Source of the DNA: Candidatus Stercoripulliclostridium pullicola
GTDB lineage: Bacteria > Bacillota > Clostridia > Christensenellales > DTU072
Reading direction: 5' to 3'
Assembly: GCA_017694145.1 (NCBI GenBank)
Contig: JADINF010000158.1
Coordinates: 1 to 13,183, forward strand
DNA length: 13,183 nt
Part shown: piece by piece, positions 1 to 5,679 of the stretch
How positions within the stretch are numbered: the stretch's first letter is position 1
Layout of the letters: each line of letters starts with the position of its first letter
Notes under the pieces: model-generated
Database searches by the model: none
The model's input: the letters and a program-made list of their open reading frames with translations, nothing else
What the model was told of the DNA's origin: nothing
Program-made: the position numbers and the translations under genes

Positions 1-1
1 G

Positions 2-373
2 GAAATAGCTCTCGTCACAGGTGCGAACGGAGAATACGATACGGGGAAATTCGTGTACGGCGCTTCCTGGGTGCGCTTCGAAACTTCGTATAACAACGCC
101 GATTACTATTTCGTGACCGCCGAGTCCGACCCGGAAGGGGACGGGGATAAGCTGATGCCGCTGTGGATAACGCTCGGAGTGCTCGGCGGCTTAGCCGTTA
201 TCGCGGGCGCGGTGATAGGGATTCTTTTCGCGCTCGGCAAGCTTCCGCGCAAAAAGAATGCGGATAAGGCTGTTGCGGATGCTTCCGAGGAAAAGACCGA
301 AACTCCGAAAGACGAAACTTCGGACAACAAACGTATACCTTCCAATAAAAGTAAGAAGAAAAAGAGGAAATAA
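2..373 (+). CDS. Single-pass membrane-anchored surface protein, C-terminal part (5' end outside window)
   Basis: The reading frame is open from the left edge, so the start lies outside the window; an internal GTG at 53 has no good ribosome binding site and is probably not the start. About 123 residues are visible. The first 50 or so (aromatic and Tyr/Asn-rich, with a YNNADYYFV stretch) look like the end of an extracellular beta domain. A hydrophobic segment of about 24 residues starting at LMPLWITLG follows, and then a highly charged tail with KKNADK and a terminal Lys/Arg run. This gives a C-terminally anchored protein with the tail in the cytoplasm. The stop codon directly abuts the ATG of the next gene, so they are co-transcribed. 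The architecture (ectodomain, one membrane segment, basic tail) resembles the minus-strand protein at 3138-3851, but no homology is claimed. Function unknown. Confidence 0.75.
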   Translation, partial: EIALVTGANGEYDTGKFVYGASWVRFETSYNNADYYFVTAESDPEGDGDKLMPLWITLGVLGGLAVIAGAVIGILFALGKLPRKKNADKAVADASEEKTETPKDETSDNKRIPSNKSKKKKRK

Positions 374-1222
374 ATGAAATATTTCAAGAAAACGATGGAA
401 TATCTTTTCGTGTTGGAAAAGGGGAAGCGATTTTTGACTATATTTCTCCTGTTCCTGCCGGTAGGCTTCGTAGCCGCTTTCGCAGCGCCTAATGCGGCGG
501 TGTTCAAATGGCTCAGCGATTTCACGGTAGGTGATACCGATTTCTGGCATGCCTGGTGCCTTAACGGCAACCTCAACTGGCACGTCACGTTGGGCGGGCT
601 TTGCGTCGCGGTGATATTCATCATGTTCTTCTTCTCGGTCGTGTCTACGGTCGTCGCGCGCAGTATGCGCGTAGGAGTTTTCAAACTGAGCGGCATCTTC
701 CGCGAATTCAACGAAAACTTCTTCCCCGTAATGGCGGCAACCTTTATGTACGGCGCGATAACTCTTATAATCAAAGCGATAATGACGGCGCTTTTCGTAA
801 TGTTCCAGACGTTCGAGGACGCGACCGTCGCCGCTCTTTTCAGCAGCGTAGCCGGCGTGCTGGCGTTCCTGTTGCTGTGCTTCATGGTGACTATAGGGGT
901 GATCTATCTCCCGTTCATGGTATACAACGGTCTGCGTTCTTTCCACGCATTTACCGCTTCCGCAGGTAAGATCACCGGTAAACTTCAGGTTAAAATGTTC
1001 TTCGCGGTTACGATACCCGTCGCTGTTTGCGTGGGTATCGGCGTCGCCGTCGGCGCCGCGCGCAACGCTATCGCTTCGATAGTAGTCGAAACCGTGACTT
1101 ATACGCTCGTGTTTACTTACATCGTCACGCTTACTTTCGTGTCGTATTACGAGATCCTCGAACTAAAACGCGAGGATTATCCGAGAGAATATTTCTATTA
1201 CAAACCCAAAAGGAGAAACTGA
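374..1222 (+). CDS. Polytopic membrane protein, function unknown (paralogue A)
   Basis: A 282-residue integral membrane protein. Hydrophobic segments lie at about residues 20-40, 72-94, 118-145, 153-180, 208-228 and 240-260, so about six membrane passes, and the C-terminal tail is basic and Tyr-rich. The ATG follows the upstream stop without a gap, and an AGAGG ribosome binding site sits just inside the end of the upstream gene. The motif FREFNENFFPVMAATF near residue 109 and the segment around residue 178 (IYLPFMVYNGLRSFHAF) can be aligned by eye with the next gene, so the two look like diverged tandem duplicates. The layout (six passes, mid-protein amphipathic loops, short charged tail) fits the uncharacterised membrane proteins common in Clostridia. 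No catalytic or transport motif was recognised. Long open frames on the opposite strand here are shadows. Confidence 0.85.
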   Translation: MKYFKKTMEYLFVLEKGKRFLTIFLLFLPVGFVAAFAAPNAAVFKWLSDFTVGDTDFWHAWCLNGNLNWHVTLGGLCVAVIFIMFFFSVVSTVVARSMRVGVFKLSGIFREFNENFFPVMAATFMYGAITLIIKAIMTALFVMFQTFEDATVAALFSSVAGVLAFLLLCFMVTIGVIYLPFMVYNGLRSFHAFTASAGKITGKLQVKMFFAVTIPVAVCVGIGVAVGAARNAIASIVVETVTYTLVFTYIVTLTFVSYYEILELKREDYPREYFYYKPKRRN

Positions 1223-2115
1223 TGAATACCAGACACGCTCTTTCCCTGACAATTTCCAATATAGGACTCATCGCCAAAGTGTTTCTCTATTCGACGGTGT
1301 TGATACTTATCGGCGTAGCCGTCATCGTTTCAGTTACCGATCCGATCCTCGAAGCGCTCGACGCGGATATCGATCTCGCCGACGAAATAAGAGAGGATTT
1401 CAACAATTTTTATACAGGAAACCGCGAAGCGGGCGAAGCGCTTACGGAGGGACTTAAAACCTTCTTCAGTCGAAATTCTGCGGAAATCGCTCGCGCCGTC
1501 GCCCTTTATATCGTGATCTTCGTGTTGTTGCGATTGGGCGTAAGTTTCGCGCTGGTACCTGCGGCATACGTTCTCTATAATAAAATGTCGTCGAATTTCA
1601 ATTCCGGATTCGTCAACGCTATGATCGCGATGGCGGGTAAAGGCGCGCTTTTCGCTCTTACCTATACTGTAATTACCGTTCCGATAGACATAGTTATTTT
1701 CGTGGGAAGCTACTTCCTTGCTTCGTGGCTTTTCAACGCTTTCGAGATAATAGGATTGGTCATCACGATTATTGTGGCGATAGCGTTGTACGCTTTGCGT
1801 ATGAGCGTTTTCGGCAGATGGATACCGCTCACGATATGCGAAAATATGAAATTTGCCGATTCCTGCAGAGCGTTTTTCGGAGACTTTCGTCTCTCTGCGG
1901 TCAAAGAGGTCTACCCGTCCTTCCTCGCCATGCTCGTGTTTGTATTCGGCGTCGTGGCTTCTACGGCGTTATTCACCGTCGGAGTGGTCCCGATCATGAT
2001 CATGCCGGCGGCTTTCGTAGGCTATAACTGCATAAATCTCGTAGCGTATTTTAACGAAACCAAACGTAAATATTATATCGACGAACGCATCGTTTCGCCT
2101 TTTATCAGAACTTAA
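1222..2115 (+). CDS. Polytopic membrane protein, function unknown (paralogue B)
   Basis: A 297-residue membrane protein. The start at 1222 overlaps the upstream stop as TGATG and is preceded by AGGAG, so translation is coupled; an in-frame extension to 1027 would run through the upstream gene and is rejected. Hydrophobic segments occur at about residues 15-38, 90-118, 135-172, 175-195, 232-258 and 260-276. Between the first two is an acidic extracytoplasmic-type loop (about 40-85) rich in Asp/Glu. Segments such as SSNFNSGFVNAMIAMAG (about 123) and RWIPLTICENMKFADSC (about 199) line up with equivalent regions of the preceding protein. It is the last gene before the terminator at 2138. No specific function can be assigned. 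Confidence 0.85.
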   Translation: MNTRHALSLTISNIGLIAKVFLYSTVLILIGVAVIVSVTDPILEALDADIDLADEIREDFNNFYTGNREAGEALTEGLKTFFSRNSAEIARAVALYIVIFVLLRLGVSFALVPAAYVLYNKMSSNFNSGFVNAMIAMAGKGALFALTYTVITVPIDIVIFVGSYFLASWLFNAFEIIGLVITIIVAIALYALRMSVFGRWIPLTICENMKFADSCRAFFGDFRLSAVKEVYPSFLAMLVFVFGVVASTALFTVGVVPIMIMPAAFVGYNCINLVAYFNETKRKYYIDERIVSPFIRT

Positions 2116-2137
2116 CCCGAAACTTAATCGGACGCTC

Positions 2138-2170
2138 ACGGGCGCGCATCGCGCGCCCGTATTTTATTTT
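2138..2170 (+). terminator. Rho-independent terminator closing the membrane-protein operon
   Basis: A perfect 10-bp stem (ACGGGCGCGC at 2138-2147 pairing with GCGCGCCCGT at 2151-2160) with a three-base loop is followed by ATTTTATTTT at 2161-2170. It lies 22 bases after the stop of the last membrane-protein gene and separates that operon from the phage-like unit. Confidence 0.92.
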
Positions 2171-2200
2171 CCGAATATTTTCCGCGCATAAATATATCCC

Positions 2201-2224
2201 GGTAAGCCGTTTATACGGTTTACC
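2201..2224. repeat. Second hairpin in the intergenic region
   Basis: GGTAAGCCG (2201-2209) pairs with CGGTTTACC (2216-2224), with one G-T wobble and a six-base loop. There is no clean T run after it, so it is not a convincing terminator. It lies in AT-rich DNA upstream of the SOS-type promoter and could be a secondary termination aid or a protein-binding site. The rest of 2171-2285 is AT-rich and holds no gene that I can see. Confidence 0.5.
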
Positions 2225-2285
2225 GACTTATTTGTCCCGTTTAACGGACGTTTGAGGCGACGAAAAATTTTATTTGCCCGCTTTA

Positions 2286-2314
2286 TTGACTTCTCGGAAA
2301 GGCAATGCTATACT
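2286..2314 (+). promoter_or_regulatory. Sigma-A promoter with extended -10 for the phage-like operon
   Basis: TTGACT at 2286-2291 and TATACT at 2309-2314 are separated by exactly 17 bases, and TGC at 2306-2308 supplies an extended -10 element. The predicted transcription start is about 2320-2322, leaving a leader of roughly 43 bases before the ATG at 2364. This is the only strong rightward promoter seen before the terminator at 13073-13099, so it is the best candidate to drive the whole morphogenesis cluster. Confidence 0.88.
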
Positions 2315-2323
2315 GTGAACACA

Positions 2324-2337
2324 CGAACAAATGTTCG
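2324..2337. promoter_or_regulatory. LexA (DinR) SOS operator, perfect CGAAC-N4-GTTCG
   Basis: The 14-mer CGAACAAATGTTCG matches the Bacillus-type SOS box (CGAAC, four central bases, GTTCG) with both half-sites perfect and the central bases within the known purine/pyrimidine preference. It starts about 10 bases after the -10 hexamer, so it covers the predicted start of transcription. In that position LexA would block initiation until RecA-stimulated cleavage after DNA damage. No other such box was found in the window by eye. Confidence 0.88.
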
Positions 2338-2363
2338 CATTTAGACTTAACTCGGGAGGAATT

Positions 2364-2864
2364 ATGATATCTTCGAAGTTGGCGGCAACGTTGCTGTACG
2401 CATATCCCGCTTTACCGAATCTTATTAGCTGCTATAAGAAAAAACTTAAATATTTGTACAGTTTCGAGTGTAATTCGCGCGAAATTGCGGCTAACGTGAT
2501 CTATGCAAGGATATTCCGTGCCGGAGACGTTCTCGAAAACCTCGTCGCTTTACGTAACGCCGTGACTTCCGCGTTGGGCTTTCTTTCGAAAGAACAGCGC
2601 GAGGTAGTGGAGGGCGTGTATTTCAAAGGCGTGAATAAAGATAAGCTTTCGGAAAGGTTGGGAGTGACGCGATCGCTTCTGCGCTCGCGCAAAAATACCG
2701 CGCTCAACAAGTTGCGCGCCTATATCGAAATTCTCGGGTTCACCGAGCAGAAGGTTATCGAAGTATTCGACGACGAACCGTTGTTTATAGACTGTGCGGA
2801 AAAAGTCGCGGAAGCTTACGCGCTGTCGCGAAATTTCAAAAGCGGGGGAAGCGGCAATGAGTAA
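2364..2864 (+). CDS. Sigma-region-4/ArpU-like phage transcriptional regulator
   Basis: A 166-residue protein, first gene of the SOS-gated unit. The start at 2364 is chosen because GGGAGGA lies at 2354-2360; an in-frame ATG at 2331 falls inside the LexA box and has no ribosome binding site. Residues about 74-121 look like a sigma-70 region-4 helix-turn-helix: LSKEQREVVEGVYF, then a turn, then LSERLGVTRSLLRSRK, ending in NKLRAYI. The upstream part is helical and I could not recognise a region 2, so this is probably not a full sigma factor but an ArpU/RinA-like late activator, a type often placed just before terminase genes in phages of Bacillota. The acidic C-terminal tail after residue 125 is unusual for the group. 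It overlaps the next gene by eight bases. It is likely induced by DNA damage and may amplify transcription of the genes downstream. Confidence 0.75.
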   Translation: MISSKLAATLLYAYPALPNLISCYKKKLKYLYSFECNSREIAANVIYARIFRAGDVLENLVALRNAVTSALGFLSKEQREVVEGVYFKGVNKDKLSERLGVTRSLLRSRKNTALNKLRAYIEILGFTEQKVIEVFDDEPLFIDCAEKVAEAYALSRNFKSGGSGNE

Positions 2865-3150
2865 CGGCGTATCGGACAGAGATAAGCTGCTCGAAAGCGT
2901 TTATCGTAAAGCGGAAGGTTATACGGTGGAGGAAAAACTTACCGAGTACGTGATAGACGAGGACGGGAACCGCCGACCCGTGAAAGAGAAAACGCAGAAC
3001 AAGCATTATCCTCCTGACGTCGCCGCGGCGCGGGCGTACATGGAGCTCGTCAATCCCGAAGGAGAATTCGCCCGAATGTCGGACGCGGAGCTCGAAAGGG
3101 AAAAGGAGCGTTTGCTCAAAGAATTGGCGGCTTCCGATCAGTCCTCGTAA
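2857..3150 (+). CDS. Short terminase-small-subunit-like protein
   Basis: A 97-residue acidic protein with start ATG at 2857, inside the end of the preceding gene and preceded by GGGGGA. The stretch LLESVYRKAEGYTVEEK, followed by an acidic DEDGNRRPVKEKTQNKHYPPD segment that leads into AAARAYMELVNPE, follows the pattern seen in the C-terminal portion of many phage small terminase subunits (a GY-x-EE helix, a charged strand, then K-x-x-PPD and a short helix). Small terminases normally carry an N-terminal helix-turn-helix of 50-60 residues that binds the packaging site; it is missing here. The protein would act with the large terminase encoded after 4225. Its 3' end overlaps the minus-strand gene tail to tail by 13 bases. 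The family call rests on motif memory and position. Confidence 0.6.
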   Translation: MSNGVSDRDKLLESVYRKAEGYTVEEKLTEYVIDEDGNRRPVKEKTQNKHYPPDVAAARAYMELVNPEGEFARMSDAELEREKERLLKELAASDQSS

Positions 3151-3851
3151 TATTTGTCGCGTTTTCCCGCTTTGGGACGGAAAAGAAGTATGACTATGGC
3201 TACGGCGGGAACGGCGAGTCCGACTATTATTATGATCTGTAACTCGCGGCTCTCAAGAGCCGTGAGTACGCCGCCGTCGTCTTCGTCGGAGGGCGGCGTC
3301 GAAGCGGTCGTGTCTTCGGGTTCCGATTCGGGCACGAAAGCGGGGAGCTCCAACTCAGGCATGCTAGTGCGTTCGGCGCGTATATAGCCGTAGAATTGTT
3401 CGTATTTCACGTAGTACCACATACCGGACGAGGTAGGATATTTGCCTATGAAAGTGAGCGTCGCCGTGACCGGAACTTCCGCGGAATTGGAGGCTCCTAT
3501 ATCGGGGGAACTTTTCAGATTGATAGCAGTGAATTCCGAGTATTCTTCGGCGATCGTAAGGTCGCGCAGAGTGCCCGTGGCCTGCGTGTGGTAGCCCACG
3601 GTGGAAACTTCGTTTTTATTTACCTTGCCGGAAACGCCGTTGAAAGTTACGTAATAATAATTTTCGTCCAGATTGTTTATTCTCGCGTAGTAGGTGTCCG
3701 GCAACATGAAGAGTCTTACGCCGTCCGCGTCCGAGAGCCAGACGTCGCCGTCAACGACGACGTGGGGCGTACCCGCGGCTTCGGCTACGACCGGAAAAGG
3801 CGTTGATATCGCTAAAATGGCTATTGCGACAGCCGCGACAAAATATTTCAT
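3138..3851 (-). CDS. Secreted, membrane-anchored SH3-like domain protein inserted antisense in the terminase region
   Basis: A 237-residue protein on the minus strand. Residues 1-26 form a signal peptide (hydrophobic core VAAVAIAILAI, likely cleavage near AEA/AAG). Two beta-rich, SH3-like modules follow at about 32-88 (ending YYVTFNGVSGKVNKNEV) and 105-162 (ending MWYYVKYEQFYGYIRAE). Then come a Pro/Glu/Thr/Ser-rich linker (165-200), one membrane helix (about 206-224) and a basic tail. It would be displayed outside the cell. The start at 3851 is fixed by the signal peptide; there is no Shine-Dalgarno, but TATAAT lies six bases upstream. It is the only minus-strand gene in the operon, so it looks like a moron or a host gene captured in the phage unit. 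Plus-strand frames across it are Arg/Gly-rich shadows. Its role, for example in cell-wall binding or superinfection exclusion, is a guess. Confidence 0.8.
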   Translation of the reverse strand: MKYFVAAVAIAILAISTPFPVVAEAAGTPHVVVDGDVWLSDADGVRLFMLPDTYYARINNLDENYYYVTFNGVSGKVNKNEVSTVGYHTQATGTLRDLTIAEEYSEFTAINLKSSPDIGASNSAEVPVTATLTFIGKYPTSSGMWYYVKYEQFYGYIRAERTSMPELELPAFVPESEPEDTTASTPPSDEDDGGVLTALESRELQIIIIVGLAVPAVAIVILLFRPKAGKRDKYYED

Positions 3852-3857
3852 AGAGGG

Positions 3858-3863
3858 ATTATA
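3858..3863 (-). promoter_or_regulatory. -10 element of the antisense gene, leaderless geometry
   Basis: On the minus strand TATAAT is followed by six bases (CCCTCT) and then the ATG at 3851. Initiation would therefore fall at or next to the start codon, giving a transcript with little or no leader. A good -35 is not visible; TTGTTT lies 20 bases upstream, which is too far to be ideal. There is no ribosome binding site. Confidence 0.5.
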
Positions 3864-3914
3864 GACCGTAAGCGCGGTCGCTAAAACAAAAACTTTGAAA
3901 AAAAGGTACGAATT

Positions 3915-4256
3915 ATGTTGATAGAAGGTGACGTCCACGATATAGCTTTGCGGCTCAAAGAGATCGACCCCGCATATTCGTTGCATTACGAACCGCGCAG
4001 TGCGCGGTTCGAACTTCGCGGGAAAGAGGGCGAGTTGCTGATAGTGTTTCCTTACGACAGGATCGACGCCCGTATGGTGGAGCACGCACGCAGAACGCGG
4101 CGCGAAAGGCTTAAAGCCATCGTCGAGGAAATGGAGCGCGCCAACTGCGAAGCGGAAGCGCGCGCCTTGCGCGCGCAAGAGAAACACGCCGAGGACGCAT
4201 TGAGAGAGGGGGCGGACAGATATTATGCTGAAAAGCGGCGACAGGGAGCTCCTTGA
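3915..4256 (+). CDS. Conserved-type phage protein between small and large terminase, function unknown
   Basis: A 113-residue protein. The N-terminal half (MLIEGDVHDIALRLKEIDP, then YSLHYEPRSARFEL and LLIVFPYDRIDARMVEHARR) looks like a small alpha/beta fold; the C-terminal half (about 65-113) is a charged helix rich in Glu, Arg and Ala. I recognise this arrangement as a hypothetical protein often found just before the large terminase in phages of Clostridia, but no function is known to me. AAAAGG sits eight bases before the ATG at 3915, a modest ribosome binding site. The gene overlaps the large terminase by 32 bases. It contains two strong palindromic sequences (3989-4011 and 4166-4179) and may thus also carry a cis-acting site. 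It is transcribed after the region occupied on the other strand by the surface-protein gene. Confidence 0.72.
   Translation: MLIEGDVHDIALRLKEIDPAYSLHYEPRSARFELRGKEGELLIVFPYDRIDARMVEHARRTRRERLKAIVEEMERANCEAEARALRAQEKHAEDALREGADRYYAEKRRQGAP
3989..4011. repeat. Perfect 10-bp inverted repeat inside the pre-terminase gene
   Basis: CGAACCGCGC (3989-3998) and GCGCGGTTCG (4002-4011) are exact inverted repeats around AGT. The outer halves echo CGAAC/GTTCG but the spacing is far too wide for a LexA box. It lies in coding sequence just upstream of the large terminase gene and could be an RNA hairpin or a packaging-site component. Confidence 0.55.
4166..4179. repeat. 14-bp perfect palindrome
   Basis: CTTGCGCGCGCAAG at 4166-4179 is its own reverse complement. 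It sits in the pre-terminase gene, 59 bases before the terminase ATG. GC-alternating codons for Ala/Arg could create it by chance. Confidence 0.45.
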
Positions 4257-5670
4257 GCGTATATTGCGCATAGAGCGCGAGCAGAAGGCGCGCGAGCGCG
4301 GCAAGAAGCTGGAGCGGTATAACCGCGGCGAAAAGGTGCACGAGAAGCAGCTCGCGTTCCACAGAAGCCTTAAACGCAACCGCTGGGTATTCGGCGGTAA
4401 CCGCAGCGGTAAGACGGAATGCGGCGCGGTGGAAGCGATATGGCTTGCTCGCGGCAATCATCCTTACAGACCGAACAAAGACTCCGTAAGCGGTTGGGTT
4501 GTGTCGGTGTCGCAGGAAGTGCAACGCGACGTGGCGCAGGCGAAGATACTCGGATACATAGATCCCGACTGGATAGAGCGCGTGACGATGCAATCGGGGA
4601 GCAGGGACTTTCCGTGCGGCGGGATAATCGACACGATCTACGTGCGCAACGTATTCGGCGGAGTGTCGTCCATATCTTTCAAAACGGCTTCGCAGGGAAG
4701 AGAGAAATTCCAGGGGGCTTCTTTGGATTTCGTATGGTTCGACGAGGAACCGCCGAAAGACATATACGAGGAATGTCGTATGCGCGTCCTTGACAGAGTG
4801 GGCGAGATTTTCGGCACGATGACTCCGCTCAAAGGTTTGACGTGGGTGTACGACGAGATATATCTCAACGCACGCGACGACCCCGAGGTATGGTGGGAAA
4901 GTATGGAATGGGCGGACAATCCGTTCCTCGATAAAGACGAGATCGCAAGACTCAGCGAAAGTATGTCGTCGGACAGCCTCGAATCGAGGAAGTACGGGAG
5001 ATTCCGCGCAAACGAAGGACTTGTGTATCCCGAATTCGACCAATCGGTGCATGTAATAGAACCTTTTGAGTTTCCGGCGGAATGGCAGAGCGGGGTAAGC
5101 ATAGACCCCGGGCTCAACAATCCGTTGTCCTGTCATTTCTATTGTCAGGATTACGACGGCGTGATCTACGTTGTGGCGGAGCATTACGAGCGCGGCAAGG
5201 ACGTAAGCTACCACGCGGAGAGGATACTCTCTGTTGCCGATTCGCTGGGGTGGACTCGGGACAGAGACGGTAGACTCGCCGCTCTCATCGATCCCGCCGC
5301 GAATCAGCGCACGCTCGCTTCCGTCAAATCGGTAAGCGAGCTTTTTTACGAGAAGGGTATCGCGGTAAACACTTCGGTCAACAAGCAGTTGTTCGCGGGG
5401 ATTACGCGGGTAAAAGAATACCTCGGCGCAAGGCCGCCGCGTATTTATATTTTCAAAAACTGCGTCAACCTTATCCGTGAACTCAAAGGATATTGGTGGG
5501 GTGACGGCGACGTACCCGTGAAAAGGGACGATCACGCTTTGGACGAACTCCGCTATTACATTATGTCGCGCCCCGTCAACAAACCGCGCGCCGAGCCTAA
5601 ACCGCGTAACGCGCAATATAAAGAGAAACTGCTTCGCGCAAGCAGACTGAAAAACAAGAAATTCCAATAA
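4225..5670 (+). CDS. terL: Terminase large subunit (packaging ATPase and nuclease)
   Basis: A 481-residue TerL of usual length. It pumps DNA into the prohead at the portal and cuts the concatemer. The N-terminal ATPase has Walker A GGNRSGKT (residues 57-64), Walker B LDFVWFDEE with Asp173 and the catalytic Glu at 174-175, and a coupling-type motif in MTPLKGLTW. The C-terminal RNase H-like nuclease shows conserved acids: Asp294 in SIDPG, Asp356 in ALIDPA and Asp436/Asp440 in RDDHALDELRY. All key residues seem intact, so the enzyme should be active. The start at 4225 is weakly served by an AGAGGGGG run about 13 bases upstream; coupling to the overlapping gene before it probably helps. It ends with a basic tail next to the strong ribosome binding site of the portal gene. 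The large open frame on the minus strand here is a shadow. Confidence 0.96.
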   Translation: MLKSGDRELLERILRIEREQKARERGKKLERYNRGEKVHEKQLAFHRSLKRNRWVFGGNRSGKTECGAVEAIWLARGNHPYRPNKDSVSGWVVSVSQEVQRDVAQAKILGYIDPDWIERVTMQSGSRDFPCGGIIDTIYVRNVFGGVSSISFKTASQGREKFQGASLDFVWFDEEPPKDIYEECRMRVLDRVGEIFGTMTPLKGLTWVYDEIYLNARDDPEVWWESMEWADNPFLDKDEIARLSESMSSDSLESRKYGRFRANEGLVYPEFDQSVHVIEPFEFPAEWQSGVSIDPGLNNPLSCHFYCQDYDGVIYVVAEHYERGKDVSYHAERILSVADSLGWTRDRDGRLAALIDPAANQRTLASVKSVSELFYEKGIAVNTSVNKQLFAGITRVKEYLGARPPRIYIFKNCVNLIRELKGYWWGDGDVPVKRDDHALDELRYYIMSRPVNKPRAEPKPRNAQYKEKLLRASRLKNKKFQ

Positions 5671-5679
5671 GGAGGATGT

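Noticed and set aside
191..946. 251-residue minus-strand frame in the left membrane-protein genes
   Set aside because: Very rich in Glu/His/Arg, as expected of the antisense of hydrophobic codons; no start signals.
2331..2363. Upstream in-frame start for the regulator at 2331
   Set aside because: The ATG lies inside the LexA box and has no ribosome binding site, while 2364 has GGGAGGA at ideal distance.
3154..3806. Two plus-strand frames across the antisense surface-protein gene
   Set aside because: Ser/Gly/Arg-rich with no ribosome binding site; the minus strand gives a signal peptide, domains and membrane anchor.
3893..3920. Plus-strand promoter (TTGAAA then TATGTT) before the 113-aa gene
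   Set aside because: Spacing is too short and the -10 would overlap the start codon and coding sequence.
3989..4011. Second LexA box in the CGAAC...GTTCG inverted repeat
   Set aside because: The half-sites are separated by 13 bases rather than four and the repeat is in coding sequence.
4111..5667. 518-residue open frame on the minus strand opposite the large terminase
   Set aside because: The plus strand encodes intact TerL motifs; the minus frame has no ribosome binding site or recognisable motif and is a codon-bias shadow.
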